In this document: positions 42,278 through 50,838 of the stretch, piece after piece
Layout of the letters: each line of letters begins with the position of its first letter
Numbering within the stretch: position 1 is the stretch's first letter
From: Streptomyces sp. NBC_00510
GTDB taxonomy: Bacteria > Actinomycetota > Actinomycetes > Streptomycetales > Streptomycetaceae
DNA: 64,000 nucleotides
NCBI GenBank assembly: GCA_036013505.1
Contig: CP107851.1
Location: 4,349,501 to 4,413,500, forward strand
Direction: 5' to 3'
Notes under the pieces: model-generated
Seen by the model: only the letters and a program-made list of their open reading frames with translations
Databases searched by the model: none
What the model was told of the DNA's origin: nothing
Translations under genes and position numbers: made by a program

Positions 42278-44839
42278 ATGCCAATCCGGACGCCGGACAG
42301 GGACCGCCTGCGTGCCGCGGGACTTGCCGCGCTGCTCACCGCCGTGGCCCTCTGCGCCGGTGACGCGCTGGCCCGGAGCTTCCCCTTCGGACCCCGCTCC
42401 CGCAGTGTGATCGACCTCGCCAACCAGTTCGTCCCCTTCCACACCTGGCTGTGGGACCTCCTGCACGGCCGCGCTGACGGCGGCCTGCCGGTCAACTGGC
42501 AGTCCGGCTACGGCTCCAGCTCACTGCCCGACGTAGGCACCTATCTGAGCAGCCCCTTCGCGTTGCTGGTCGTGCTCTTCCCGAGGGACCGGATCGACCT
42601 GGCGCTCTATGTGATCACCGTGCTGAAACTGGCCGTCGCCGCAGCCGCGATGACATGGCTGCTGCTCTCCTTGAGGCGCGGCCGCGGCTGGGTGGCGGCG
42701 GCCCTGGGCTCCGGGTACGCGCTGTGCGGCTGGTCGCTCTTCCAGGGCGCGATCAACCCCATGTGGCTGGACGGACTGATCGGATTCCCGCTGCTGTGCC
42801 TGGTCGGGGAGTGGGCGCGCTCCGGCCGTCGCCGACTGCTCGGCACGGCACTGGTCGCGGTGGTCTGGATCGCCAACTTCTACACGGCGTACATGGCGAC
42901 CATCGGCGCCGGCCTGGTGCTGGTCGCCCAGCTGCTGATCAGCGACACCACGCTGAGAGAGCGCGGCGCGGCCCTACTGCGCGCCGCACTCACCACGGCG
43001 CTCGGCATCGGTCTGTCCGCGCCACTGCTGTTCACCATCGCGCTGGGCACCCGGCACGCCTATCCCGGACTGGTCAGGGAGTTCTCCCCCCGGGACTGGA
43101 CGGACGTACTCGCCCGGATGCTCCCCGCCACCTACAGCTCGCTGGATCCCGCCGTCTACGTGAGTACCGCGGTGCTGCTCCTCGCCTTGTGTCTGCCGTT
43201 CAACGGCGCGGTACCCGCACGCGTGCGTCTGGTGTGGACCCTGCTGGTGGTGGGGACGTTGGCGTCCATGCAGTGGGGGCCCACCCATCTGGCCTGGCAT
43301 GCCTTCACCACGCCCAACGGCAGCGCCTACCGGCAGGCGTTCATCTTCTGCGGGCTGCTGGTGATCGCCGCCTGGCAGGCCTTCGCGCACGGTGTACCGG
43401 GCTTCCGGCCGCTGCTCGCCGGACTGGGGACGCTGGTGCTGATCACCGCGGGCGCCATGCGGAGCGAGCTCATCAGCGGCTGGACGCTGCCCACCCTGCT
43501 CGCGGGCACCGCGGCCGCTGCAGGCGCCGTGGTGCTGCTGGGCCTGACCGCTCGCCGCCACCGCCGGTTCCTGGTGGCGTTCGCGGCCGTACTGCTCGTG
43601 GGTGCGCAGCTCGGACAGGCCACCGTCAGTACGTTCTACGCGGCCCGGGAACGGCAGCGCGCGTTCCCCGGCCACCCCGTGTGGGGGGCGTACCAGGAGC
43701 GCCAGAGTCAGCTGGCGGCCGAGGCGGACGGCTGGCCGCGGTACCGCACCGAACCCGGCCACCCCGAGACCGTCGGCAACGATCCGCTGGTCGTCGGTGG
43801 GCAGGGGGCGCAGTACTACAGCAGCCTCACCTCGGTCGCTCTCAGCCGGACCCTGTTCTCCCTGGGCGCGGGCTGGACCGCGCTCGGCCGGTCGCCGCAG
43901 AGCCTGGACAACCCGGTCACCGACGCCATCTTCTCGATCGGCGCCCGGGTGCACCCCGACACCATGACGGTCACCCGCAGGGATGTGCCGCCGCTGGTCA
44001 CCGTGCGGCCGTCCGAGCACCCCCCTGCCTTCGGCCGGTCGGCCTTCCGCAACCAGGAACAGCTGCTCGGCGCGCAGGTCTACACCCTGCCCGGCATCTC
44101 GGTCAGCCCGGCCGACGGCCAGGCCCCCGCCCGCACCCCCGACCACGGCTACCGGCTCTCCGGACGGAGTGCGGACGGCGCAGGGGCGACGGACCGGCTC
44201 ACCTTCTCCTGCCCGGCCGGCAGCGAGGTGTACCTGTGGGCCCCCGGATACAGCGGGACCGCGCGGCTCTCCGGCGGACCGGCCCAAGGGTTCCAGGGCA
44301 GACCGCCGCACAGGGGAGCCGCGATGCGACGGCTCGGCACGGCCACAGGAACGACCCCGCTCACCGTCGAGCTGCATGCCGGCCTGCCAGGAGTGCTGCC
44401 CGAGCAGCCGGTGGGCTGCCTGGACCCGACCCGGCTTGCCGCCACCGTACAGCGCCTCAAGGCCGCCGCGGCCACCGGCGTCCAGGTCAGCGGCAGCGGC
44501 CTGGAGGCCGAACTGCCCGCCGGGAGCACGGGCACGGCCGTGATCGCCGTCCCGCGGACGGCCGGCTGGCAGTGCGCCGCCGGCGACGGTGAAGCGAAGC
44601 CGGCCGGCAGTTACCTCGGCCTGATCTCGGTGCCACTGGACGGCGACACCACTCGGATCAGCTGCGACTTCCACCCGCCGGGGCTACGGCTGGGCTCGGC
44701 GGTCGCCGGGGTGTCGCTGCTGGGCCTGGCCTGGCCGGTGGTGCTGCGCCGGCTCAGGGGCCGGCGAGGGCAGTCGGCCCCGGACGAGCCGTCCGACACC
44801 CCGGTCGCCAGGCCCGCGCAGAGCGCAACTTCGGCATAG
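42278..44839 (+). CDS. YfhO-family membrane glycosyltransferase (GT-C type)
   Basis: 853 residues. There are about 12 membrane helices in the first 430, one near 770-790, and a large extracytoplasmic domain between (about 440-760). The first outer loop has VIDLANQFVPFHTWLWDLLH and NWQSGYGSSSLPDVGTYLSS, the GT-C-like acidic motif and conserved segment of YfhO. In Bacillus and Listeria, YfhO-type proteins move a sugar from undecaprenyl phosphate to lipoteichoic acid, working with a CsbB-type GT2 and a GtcA-type GtrA protein; both partners are encoded next door, divergently. The acceptor here is unknown. A GGAGGG ribosome binding site precedes the ATG. Confidence 0.88.
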   Translation: MPIRTPDRDRLRAAGLAALLTAVALCAGDALARSFPFGPRSRSVIDLANQFVPFHTWLWDLLHGRADGGLPVNWQSGYGSSSLPDVGTYLSSPFALLVVLFPRDRIDLALYVITVLKLAVAAAAMTWLLLSLRRGRGWVAAALGSGYALCGWSLFQGAINPMWLDGLIGFPLLCLVGEWARSGRRRLLGTALVAVVWIANFYTAYMATIGAGLVLVAQLLISDTTLRERGAALLRAALTTALGIGLSAPLLFTIALGTRHAYPGLVREFSPRDWTDVLARMLPATYSSLDPAVYVSTAVLLLALCLPFNGAVPARVRLVWTLLVVGTLASMQWGPTHLAWHAFTTPNGSAYRQAFIFCGLLVIAAWQAFAHGVPGFRPLLAGLGTLVLITAGAMRSELISGWTLPTLLAGTAAAAGAVVLLGLTARRHRRFLVAFAAVLLVGAQLGQATVSTFYAARERQRAFPGHPVWGAYQERQSQLAAEADGWPRYRTEPGHPETVGNDPLVVGGQGAQYYSSLTSVALSRTLFSLGAGWTALGRSPQSLDNPVTDAIFSIGARVHPDTMTVTRRDVPPLVTVRPSEHPPAFGRSAFRNQEQLLGAQVYTLPGISVSPADGQAPARTPDHGYRLSGRSADGAGATDRLTFSCPAGSEVYLWAPGYSGTARLSGGPAQGFQGRPPHRGAAMRRLGTATGTTPLTVELHAGLPGVLPEQPVGCLDPTRLAATVQRLKAAAATGVQVSGSGLEAELPAGSTGTAVIAVPRTAGWQCAAGDGEAKPAGSYLGLISVPLDGDTTRISCDFHPPGLRLGSAVAGVSLLGLAWPVVLRRLRGRRGQSAPDEPSDTPVARPAQSATSA

Positions 44840-44850
44840 GGCCGTATGCC

Positions 44851-44890
44851 GTCGGGGTGGCGGGCGTCGGCAGACGCCTGCCACCGCGAC
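44851..44890 (+). terminator. Terminator of the yfhO-like gene
   Basis: Stem built on GGTGGCGGGCGTC and GACGCCTGCCACC (one G-T wobble) with a 4-base loop and outer GTCG/CGAC pairs, 12 bp past the stop at 44839. The rest of the gap to coaA (44891-45097) shows nothing I can name. Confidence 0.7.
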
Positions 44891-45097
44891 GGCGACTCGC
44901 GCCTCCTGACGACACCGGCCCGTACCGTCGTCTGCGCCTTCGCCGCCTTCTTCGGCCGGACGTCCCTCCGCTGCCCGGTGCCGCCGTCCTCACCGGAAAA
45001 CAGAACCAGTGGGTTGGATGCCCGACTCCTGCCCTGGTAGCCGCGGCGTGACGCACCCCACTCCACCGTCCCGTTCAAACTCCGTTAACAATGGACT

Positions 45098-46099
45098 GTG
45101 ATCTCACCGGTCTCCCCGATGCCCCAAAGCGCCCACCGGCCCAGGTCGGAGGCGACTCCCTACGTCGACCTGACGCGGGCCGAGTGGAGCGCGCTGCGCG
45201 ACCGCACGCCGCTGCCGCTCACCGCCGAAGAGGTCGAGCGGCTGCGCGGCCTCGGCGACGTCATCGACCTGGACGAGGTGATCGACGTCTATCTGCCGCT
45301 GTCGCGGCTGCTCAACCTCTACGTCGGCGCCACCCACGGCCTGCGCGGAGCGGTCAACACCTTCCTCGACGACACCGGCGAGGGCCACGGCTCGCAGACC
45401 GGTACGCCCTTCGTCATCGGCGTCGCCGGCAGCGTCGCGGTCGGCAAGTCGACCACCGCGCGCATCCTGCAGGCGCTGCTCGCCCGCTGGCCGGAGCACC
45501 CGCGGGTGGAACTGGTCACCACCGACGGATTCCTGCTGCCCAAGGCCGAGCTGCAGCGCCGCGGGCTGATGTCCCGCAAGGGCTTCCCCGAGTCGTACGA
45601 CCGGCGCGCCCTGACACGTTTCGTGGCCGACGTGAAGGCCGGCAAGGACGAGGTGCGCGCACCCGTCTACTCGCACCTGATCTACGACATCGTGCCGGAC
45701 GAGGAGCTGTTGGTCCGGCGGCCGGACATCCTCATCGTCGAGGGCCTGAACGTCCTGCAGCCCGCCCTGCCGGGCAAGGACGGCCGCACCCGGGTCGCGC
45801 TCGCCGACTACTTCGACTTCAGCGTGTACGTGGACGCGCGCACCGAGGACATCGAGCAGTGGTATCTGGCGCGCTTCCGCAAGCTGCGCGAGACCGCCTT
45901 CCAGAACCCCCTGTCGTACTTCCACCGCTACACCGAGGTCTCCGAGGTGGAGGCCATGGAGTACGGCCGCCACACCTGGCGCGCCATCAACCAGCCCAAC
46001 CTGCTGGAGAACGTGCTCCCGACCCGCGGCCGGGCCACCCTGGTCCTGCGCAAGGGCCCCGACCACAAGGTACAGAAGCTCTCCCTGCGCAAGCTCTGA
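45098..46099 (+). CDS. coaA: Pantothenate kinase, type I
   Basis: 333 residues from GTG 45098, which gives the N-terminus I recall for Streptomyces CoaA (MISPVSPMPQSAHRP); ATG 45119 is the alternative. It phosphorylates pantothenate, the first and regulated step of CoA synthesis. P-loop GVAGSVAVGKSTTARIL at 109-125, then TTDGFLLPK, SYDRRALTRFVADVKAG and EGLNVLQ. Length is slightly above E. coli CoaA (316). CoA is also the donor for AcpS, encoded about 7 kb away. It converges on glmM with a terminator between them. Confidence 0.94.
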   Translation: MISPVSPMPQSAHRPRSEATPYVDLTRAEWSALRDRTPLPLTAEEVERLRGLGDVIDLDEVIDVYLPLSRLLNLYVGATHGLRGAVNTFLDDTGEGHGSQTGTPFVIGVAGSVAVGKSTTARILQALLARWPEHPRVELVTTDGFLLPKAELQRRGLMSRKGFPESYDRRALTRFVADVKAGKDEVRAPVYSHLIYDIVPDEELLVRRPDILIVEGLNVLQPALPGKDGRTRVALADYFDFSVYVDARTEDIEQWYLARFRKLRETAFQNPLSYFHRYTEVSEVEAMEYGRHTWRAINQPNLLENVLPTRGRATLVLRKGPDHKVQKLSLRKL

Positions 46100-46120
46100 G
46101 CGCCTCACCCCCGGACGTAC

Positions 46121-46156
46121 GACGCCGCCCGCCCGGAAGTCCGGGCGGGCGGCGTC
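46121..46156. terminator. Bidirectional terminator between coaA and glmM
   Basis: 17-bp perfect stem (GACGCCGCCCGCCCGGA with its complement) and a 2-base loop, centred between the convergent stops at 46099 and 46174. Confidence 0.9.
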
Positions 46157-46173
46157 GTTGGCGCGGGGGCGGT

Positions 46174-47532
46174 CTAGCCGAGCGCGGACTTCACGACGTC
46201 GGCGAGCCGGCCGGCCACCGAGCGGGCGTGGTCGATGTCGGCGGCCTCGACCATGACGCGGACCACCGGCTCGGTGCCGGAGGGGCGCAGCAGCACGCGG
46301 CCGGTGGTGCCGAGTTCGGCCTCCGCCTCGGCCACGGCGGCGGACAGCTCGGTGGAGGACCCGACTCGGCTCCTGTCGACGTCCCGGACGTTGACCAGGA
46401 CCTGCGGCAGCCGCTCCATGACGGTGGCCAGCTCGGCCAGCGAACGGCCGGTGGAGACGACCCGGGCGGCCAGCATGAGGCCGGTGAGGGTGCCGTCGCC
46501 GGTGGTGGCGTGGTCGAGGATGATCACGTGGCCGGACTGCTCGCCGCCGAGCGCGTAGCCGTGCTCCTTCATCGACTCCAGCACGTAGCGGTCGCCGACG
46601 GCGGTCTGGATCAGCTCGATGCCCTCGCGCTCCATGGCGAGCTTGAAGCCCAGGTTGGACATGACCGTGCCGACGACGGTGTTCTTCCGCAGCCGGTCCG
46701 CCTCGCGCATGGCGACGGCCAGGACGGCCAGGATCTGGTCGCCGTCGACCTCGTTCCCCTGGTGGTCCACGGCCAGGCAGCGGTCGGCGTCGCCGTCGTG
46801 GGCGATGCCGAGGTCCGCGCCGTGTTCGATGACGGCGGCCTTGATCAGGTCCAGGTGGGTGGAACCGCAGCCGTCGTTGATGTTGAGGCCGTCCGGCTGG
46901 GCACCGAGGGTGACCACCTCGGCGCCGGCCCGGGCGAAGGCCTCGGGGGAGACGCGGGCGGCCGCGCCGTGGGCCTCGTCCAGGACGATCTTCAGGCCGT
47001 CCAGGCGGTTCGGCAGGACGCCGATCAGGTGGGCGACGTACTGGTCGAAGCCCTGGTCGTAGTCGCGCACGCGGCCCACGCCGGCGCCGGTGGGGCGGTC
47101 CCAGGGGGCGCCGGTGCGGTGCTCCTCGTAGACGGACTCGATGCGGTCCTCGAGGTCGTCCGCGAGCTTGTGGCCGCCCCGGGCGAAGAACTTGACGCCG
47201 TTGTCGGGCATCGGGTTGTGGCTCGCGGAGAGCATCACGCCCAGGTCCGCGCCGAGCGCGCCGGTGAGGTAGGCCACGGCCGGGGTCGGCAGCACGCCCA
47301 CCCGCAGCACGTCGACGCCGGCGCTGGCGAGCCCGGCCACCACCGCGGCCTCCAGGAACTCTCCGGACGCGCGCGGATCCCGTCCCACCACGGCCACCGG
47401 CTTGTGGCCCTCGAACGTGCCCGCCTCGGCGAGCACGTGCGCCGCCGCGACCGACAGTCCGAGCGCGAGCTCAGCCGTCAGATCCGCGTTCGCGACACCG
47501 CGCACACCGTCCGTACCGAAGAGTCGTCCCAC
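46174..47532 (-). CDS. glmM: Phosphoglucosamine mutase
   Basis: 452 residues. It converts glucosamine-6-phosphate (from GlmS) to glucosamine-1-phosphate. N-terminus RLFGTDGVRGVANADLTAEL; active-site phospho-Ser104 in VMLSASHNPMPDNG; Mg2+ loop AHDGDADRCLAVDHQGNEVD; sugar-binding GEQSGHVIIL; phosphate site RPSGTEPVVRVMVEA. The GT at 102-104 region is intact, so activity is expected. It lies downstream of rplM-rpsI on the same strand but is separated from rpsI by a strong hairpin. Confidence 0.96.
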   Translation of the reverse strand: MGRLFGTDGVRGVANADLTAELALGLSVAAAHVLAEAGTFEGHKPVAVVGRDPRASGEFLEAAVVAGLASAGVDVLRVGVLPTPAVAYLTGALGADLGVMLSASHNPMPDNGVKFFARGGHKLADDLEDRIESVYEEHRTGAPWDRPTGAGVGRVRDYDQGFDQYVAHLIGVLPNRLDGLKIVLDEAHGAAARVSPEAFARAGAEVVTLGAQPDGLNINDGCGSTHLDLIKAAVIEHGADLGIAHDGDADRCLAVDHQGNEVDGDQILAVLAVAMREADRLRKNTVVGTVMSNLGFKLAMEREGIELIQTAVGDRYVLESMKEHGYALGGEQSGHVIILDHATTGDGTLTGLMLAARVVSTGRSLAELATVMERLPQVLVNVRDVDRSRVGSSTELSAAVAEAEAELGTTGRVLLRPSGTEPVVRVMVEAADIDHARSVAGRLADVVKSALG

Positions 47533-47613
47533 GTCTTTACCTCCGAGATGTTGCCGTGCTCCGCCCCGTACTCACCGGGCGTTCATCCGGTTATACGTCT
47601 ATACCCCCCGGAA

Positions 47614-47658
47614 TGCGTACGCCCCGGAGACGCACAAAGTGCCTCCGGGGCGTACGTG
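47614..47658 (-). terminator. Terminator downstream of rpsI
   Basis: 13-bp perfect stem (GTACGCCCCGGAG with CTCCGGGGCGTAC), topped by a nested GCAC-AAA-GTGC hairpin, 22 bp past the rpsI stop. glmM starts 82 bp further on and needs its own promoter or read-through. Confidence 0.85.
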
Positions 47659-47680
47659 CAGTGCAGCGCGCGCGTGATGC

Positions 47681-48181
47681 TTAGCGCTTGCTGTACTGCG
47701 GCGCCTTGCGGGCCTTCTTCAGACCGGCCTTCTTGCGCTCGATCTCGCGAGCGTCGCGGGTCAGGAAGCCGGCCTTCTTGAGCGGGCCGCGGTTGTTGTC
47801 GACGTCCGCCTCGTTCAGCGCACGGGCGACGCCCAGGCGCAGCGCGCCGGCCTGGCCGGAGATGCCGCCGCCGTTGATGCGGGCGATGACGTCGTAACGG
47901 TCGTCGAGCTCAAGGATCTTGAACGGCTCGTTGACTTCCTGCTGGTGCACCTTGTTGGGGAAGTACTCCTCAAGGGTGCGACCGTTGATCGTCCACTTGC
48001 CGGAGCCCGGGATGATCCGGACGCGGGCGACGGACTCCTTGCGGCGGCCCGTGCCGGCGGCCGGCTGGGGCTCGCCGAAGCGGGAGGCGAGGGACTCGGA
48101 GGTGTACTCCTCCGGGATCTCGATGGTCTCCACGATCTCGCCGTCCTCGACGAGAGGGGTCTCAGGGGTGGTCTCGGCCAC
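47681..48181 (-). CDS. rpsI: 30S ribosomal protein S9
   Basis: 166 residues from GTG 48181, chosen because GAGGAG lies five bases upstream. The N-terminal extension of about 40 acidic residues (VAETTPETPLVEDGEIVETI) is typical of Streptomyces S9. The core begins TGRRKESVARVRIIPGSGKW and ends in the P-site-contacting tail KKARKAPQYSKR. It follows rplM by 40 bp in the conserved L13-S9 operon. Confidence 0.97.
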   Translation of the reverse strand: MAETTPETPLVEDGEIVETIEIPEEYTSESLASRFGEPQPAAGTGRRKESVARVRIIPGSGKWTINGRTLEEYFPNKVHQQEVNEPFKILELDDRYDVIARINGGGISGQAGALRLGVARALNEADVDNNRGPLKKAGFLTRDAREIERKKAGLKKARKAPQYSKR

Positions 48182-48221
48182 GATGCTCCTCAGATGCTTT
48201 CTGTATCGGTGGTGGCCGGGA

Positions 48222-48668
48222 CTAGCCCTGCGCGACCTGGCTGATCTCGAACGGAACCGGCTGCTGGGCGCCGTGCGGGTGCTCGGCACCCGCGTACACC
48301 TTCAGCTTGGAGAGCATCTGGCGGCCCAGGCTGTTCTTGGGCAGCATGCCCTTGACGGCCTTCTCGATGGCCTTCTCGGGGTTCTTGTCGAGCAGCTCGT
48401 CGTAGCGGACGGAACGCAGACCGCCCGGGAAGCCCGAGTGGCGGTAGGCCAGCTTCTGCTGCTTCTTGTTACCGGAGAGGTGCACCTTGTCGGCGTTGAT
48501 GATGATGACGAAGTCACCGGTGTCGACGTGAGGCGCATAAATCGGCTTGTGCTTGCCCCTCAGGAGGGACGCGGTCTGGGACGCCAGACGGCCCAGGACG
48601 ACGTCCTGCGCGTCAATGACGTGCCACTGGCGCTGGACATCGCCGGGCTTGGGGCTGAACGTACGCAC
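48222..48668 (-). CDS. rplM: 50S ribosomal protein L13
   Basis: 148 residues from GTG 48668 (MRTFSPKPGDVQRQWHVIDA). It is an early-assembling large-subunit protein. The conserved GRLASQTASLLRGKHKPIYA and MLPKNSLGRQMLSKLKVYAG are present. It is the first gene of the rplM-rpsI operon, behind a leader of about 170 nt and the promoter at 48848-48877. Confidence 0.97.
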   Translation of the reverse strand: MRTFSPKPGDVQRQWHVIDAQDVVLGRLASQTASLLRGKHKPIYAPHVDTGDFVIIINADKVHLSGNKKQQKLAYRHSGFPGGLRSVRYDELLDKNPEKAIEKAVKGMLPKNSLGRQMLSKLKVYAGAEHPHGAQQPVPFEISQVAQG

Positions 48669-48847
48669 GGTCGTAGCCTTCGCTTCTTCAGTGAGTGGGT
48701 ACTGACAAGGCCACCCGGACGATCACGACAGCCCTGTCACCCTGCGGCGACGCATACCGCGAGGTGAACGCTGGTCATCGGCCCGGTGGACCGGCGTAGC
48801 GGCCTCTCACGTGAGAACGAGCAAGCCAATACGCATAACGAACCTGC

Positions 48848-48877
48848 AGAATACCCGCGGCTGCCCGTTCGGGTCAA
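48848..48877 (-). promoter_or_regulatory. Vegetative promoter of rplM-rpsI
   Basis: Minus-strand -35 TTGACC (48872-48877), 18-bp spacer, -10 TATTCT (48848-48853). Both hexamers fit the housekeeping consensus. It lies 180 bp upstream of the rplM start and directly after the ABC-F terminator. Confidence 0.8.
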
Positions 48878-48881
48878 AACA

Positions 48882-48909
48882 GCCGGTGCGGGGGCGTGCC
48901 CGCACCGGC
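48882..48909 (-). terminator. Terminator of the ABC-F gene
   Basis: 11-bp perfect stem (GCCGGTGCGGG with CCCGCACCGGC) and a 6-base loop, about 60 bp past the ABC-F stop and abutting the rplM promoter. Confidence 0.8.
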
Positions 48910-48970
48910 CGCCCCCGCCCGCACGCCCGCCTCGGGGGCGCGGCCACGGGCCCCCGACCCGGGCCCCCGG

Positions 48971-50593
48971 TCACCGCTCCCGCGCGACCCGTGTCTCGTC
49001 CCACACCGGCTCCGGCGCCTCCCGCACGACCCCGTCCGCACCGAAGACCAGGTACCGGTCGAAGCTGCGGGCGAACCAGCGGTCGTGCGTCACCGCGAGC
49101 ACGGTCCCGTCGAACGCCTCCAGCCCCTCCTGCAGCGCCTCCGCCGACTCCAGGTCCAGGTTGTCGGTCGGCTCGTCCAGCAGCAGTGCCGTCGCCCCGG
49201 CCAGCTCCAGCAGCAGGATCTGGAAGCGCGCCTGCTGCCCGCCCGACAGTTGGTCGAAGCGCTGGTCGCCCTGCCGGTCGAGCTCGTAGCGACGCAGGGC
49301 GGACATCGCCTTGCCGCGGTCGCGCGCGTGCTCGGTCCACAGGATGTCGACGAGGGTGCGCCCCGCCAGTTCCGGGTGCGCGTGCGTCTGCGCGAAGTGC
49401 CCCGGTACGACCCGCGCGCCCAGCTTCCACTCCCCCGTGTGCCGCACGCCGGGGTCACCGGCCAGCAGCCGCAGGAAGTGCGACTTGCCCGAGCCGTTCG
49501 AACCGAGGACGGCCACCCGCTCCCCGTAGAAGACCTCCAGGTCGAACGGCTTCATCAGCCCGGTCAGCTCCAGCCGCCCGCAGGTGACGGCGCGCAGGCC
49601 GGTGCGCCCGCCGGACAGCCGCATGCGGATGTCCTGCTCGCGCGGCGGCTCCTGCGGCGGCCCCGCCTCCTCGAACTTCCGCAGCCGGGTCTGCGCGGCC
49701 CGGTAGCGGGAGGCCATGTCGGGGCTGATCGCCGCCTGCTGACGGAGGGTCAGCACGAGCTTCTTCAGCCGGGCGTGCTCCTCCTCCCAGCGCCGCCGCA
49801 GCTCCTCGAAGCGGGCGAAGCGTTCGCGCCGCGCCTCGTGGTACGTGGCGAAGCCGCTGCCGTGCACCCACACGTCCGAACCGGCCGGTCCCGGCTCCAC
49901 GCTGACGATCTTCTCGGCGGAGCGGGCCAGCAGCTCCCGGTCGTGGGAGACGAACAGCACCGTCTTCCTGGTCTGCCGCAGCTGCTCCTCCAGCCAGCGC
50001 TTCCCGGGGACGTCGAGGTAGTTGTCCGGCTCGTCCAGCAGCAGCACCTCGTCGGTGCCGCGCAGCAGCGCCTCCAGCACCAGCCGCTTCTGCTCGCCGC
50101 CCGACAGCGTCCGCACCTCGCGCCACTGGGCCCGCTCGTACGGGACGCCCAGCGCGGCCGTGGTGCACATGTCCCAGACCGTCTCGGCCTCGTAGCCGCG
50201 GGCCTCGGCCCAGTCGCTGAGCGCCTGCGCGTAGGCCAGCTGGGCGGCCTCGTCGTCCTGCGCCATGATCTCCAGCTCGGCGGCGTCGACGGCGGCGGCG
50301 GCCTCGCGGATCCGCGGCGTCGCCACGGACACCAGCAGGTCCCGCACGGTGCGGTCGTCCCGCACCGAGCCGACGAACTGCGGCATGACCCCCAGCCCGC
50401 CGCTCACCGTGACCGTGCCGCCGTGCGGCTTCAACTCACCGGAGATCAGCCGCAGGAGGGTCGTCTTGCCGGCGCCGTTCGCCCCGACGAGGGCCACCGC
50501 GGCGCCCTCGCCCACCCGGAACGAGACGTCGCCCAGCAACACCCGGCCGTCCGGCAGGTAGTACTCCAGATGCGCAACGTCCACATGTCCCAT
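48971..50593 (-). CDS. ABC-F family ATP-binding protein
   Basis: 540 residues from ATG 50593 with two ABC ATPase domains and no membrane segments. Domain 1: Walker A LVGANGAGKTTLLRL, signature TLSGGEQKRL, Walker B LLLDEPDNYLD. Domain 2: Walker A VLGSNGSGKSHFLRLL, signature QLSGGQQARFQ, Walker B LLLDEPTDNLD. The inter-domain linker (about 230-320) is helical and charged (RFARFEELRRRWEEEHARLK), as in ABC-F ribosome-associated factors. ABC-F proteins act on the ribosome as translation factors or in antibiotic resistance; which applies here cannot be told. It is divergent from the small ORF at 50660. Confidence 0.92.
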   Translation of the reverse strand: MGHVDVAHLEYYLPDGRVLLGDVSFRVGEGAAVALVGANGAGKTTLLRLISGELKPHGGTVTVSGGLGVMPQFVGSVRDDRTVRDLLVSVATPRIREAAAAVDAAELEIMAQDDEAAQLAYAQALSDWAEARGYEAETVWDMCTTAALGVPYERAQWREVRTLSGGEQKRLVLEALLRGTDEVLLLDEPDNYLDVPGKRWLEEQLRQTRKTVLFVSHDRELLARSAEKIVSVEPGPAGSDVWVHGSGFATYHEARRERFARFEELRRRWEEEHARLKKLVLTLRQQAAISPDMASRYRAAQTRLRKFEEAGPPQEPPREQDIRMRLSGGRTGLRAVTCGRLELTGLMKPFDLEVFYGERVAVLGSNGSGKSHFLRLLAGDPGVRHTGEWKLGARVVPGHFAQTHAHPELAGRTLVDILWTEHARDRGKAMSALRRYELDRQGDQRFDQLSGGQQARFQILLLELAGATALLLDEPTDNLDLESAEALQEGLEAFDGTVLAVTHDRWFARSFDRYLVFGADGVVREAPEPVWDETRVARER

Positions 50594-50646
50594 GCCGTGG
50601 ATTCTCGTAGCACGGTCGCCCGCCGCCAAACTGGTTTTCTCCTCTA

Positions 50647-50652
50647 TAGAAT
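50647..50652 (+). promoter_or_regulatory. -10 element giving a probably leaderless transcript
   Basis: TAGAAT fits TAnnnT and ends 7 bases before the ATG at 50660. This is the spacing expected when transcription starts on the A of the start codon. No good -35 is visible 16-18 bp upstream. Confidence 0.5.
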
Positions 50653-50659
50653 CCGCGCC

Positions 50660-50830
50660 ATGACTGACGGGCCGCTGCAGCCGTACCACCCGGACGAGGG
50701 ATGGACCGCACCGCCGGGACGGCAGGGCGTCCCGGGCGTCCCCCGGGAGCGGCGCCACGTGCTCCTCGGACGGGTCGGATCCGGCGGCTCCGGCCCCTGC
50801 CCCACCGAGGCCGGCACGCCGGCCGGCTGA
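50660..50830 (+). CDS. Small 56-residue protein, unknown function
   Basis: MTDGPLQPYHPDEGWTAPPG... continuing with a Gly/Pro/Arg-rich body and ending SGPCPTEAGTPAG. There is no ribosome binding site, and a -10 hexamer lies 7 bases upstream, so it is probably translated from a leaderless mRNA. The stop is 8 bp before the ATG of the 616-residue gene, which also lacks a clear Shine-Dalgarno, so coupling is likely. The small ORF may exist mainly to load ribosomes for the larger gene. No family recognised. Confidence 0.5.
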   Translation: MTDGPLQPYHPDEGWTAPPGRQGVPGVPRERRHVLLGRVGSGGSGPCPTEAGTPAG

Positions 50831-50838
50831 CCCCACCC

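Larger units (their letters stand above)
48669..48970. other. rplM leader and ABC-F 3' region
   Basis: 302 bp. From left to right: an untranslated leader of about 170 nt for rplM, the rplM promoter (48848-48877), and the ABC-F terminator (48882-48909). Beyond that to 48970 is C-rich sequence with no feature. The leader has short inverted repeats but I do not recognise a known r-protein leader motif. Confidence 0.6.
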
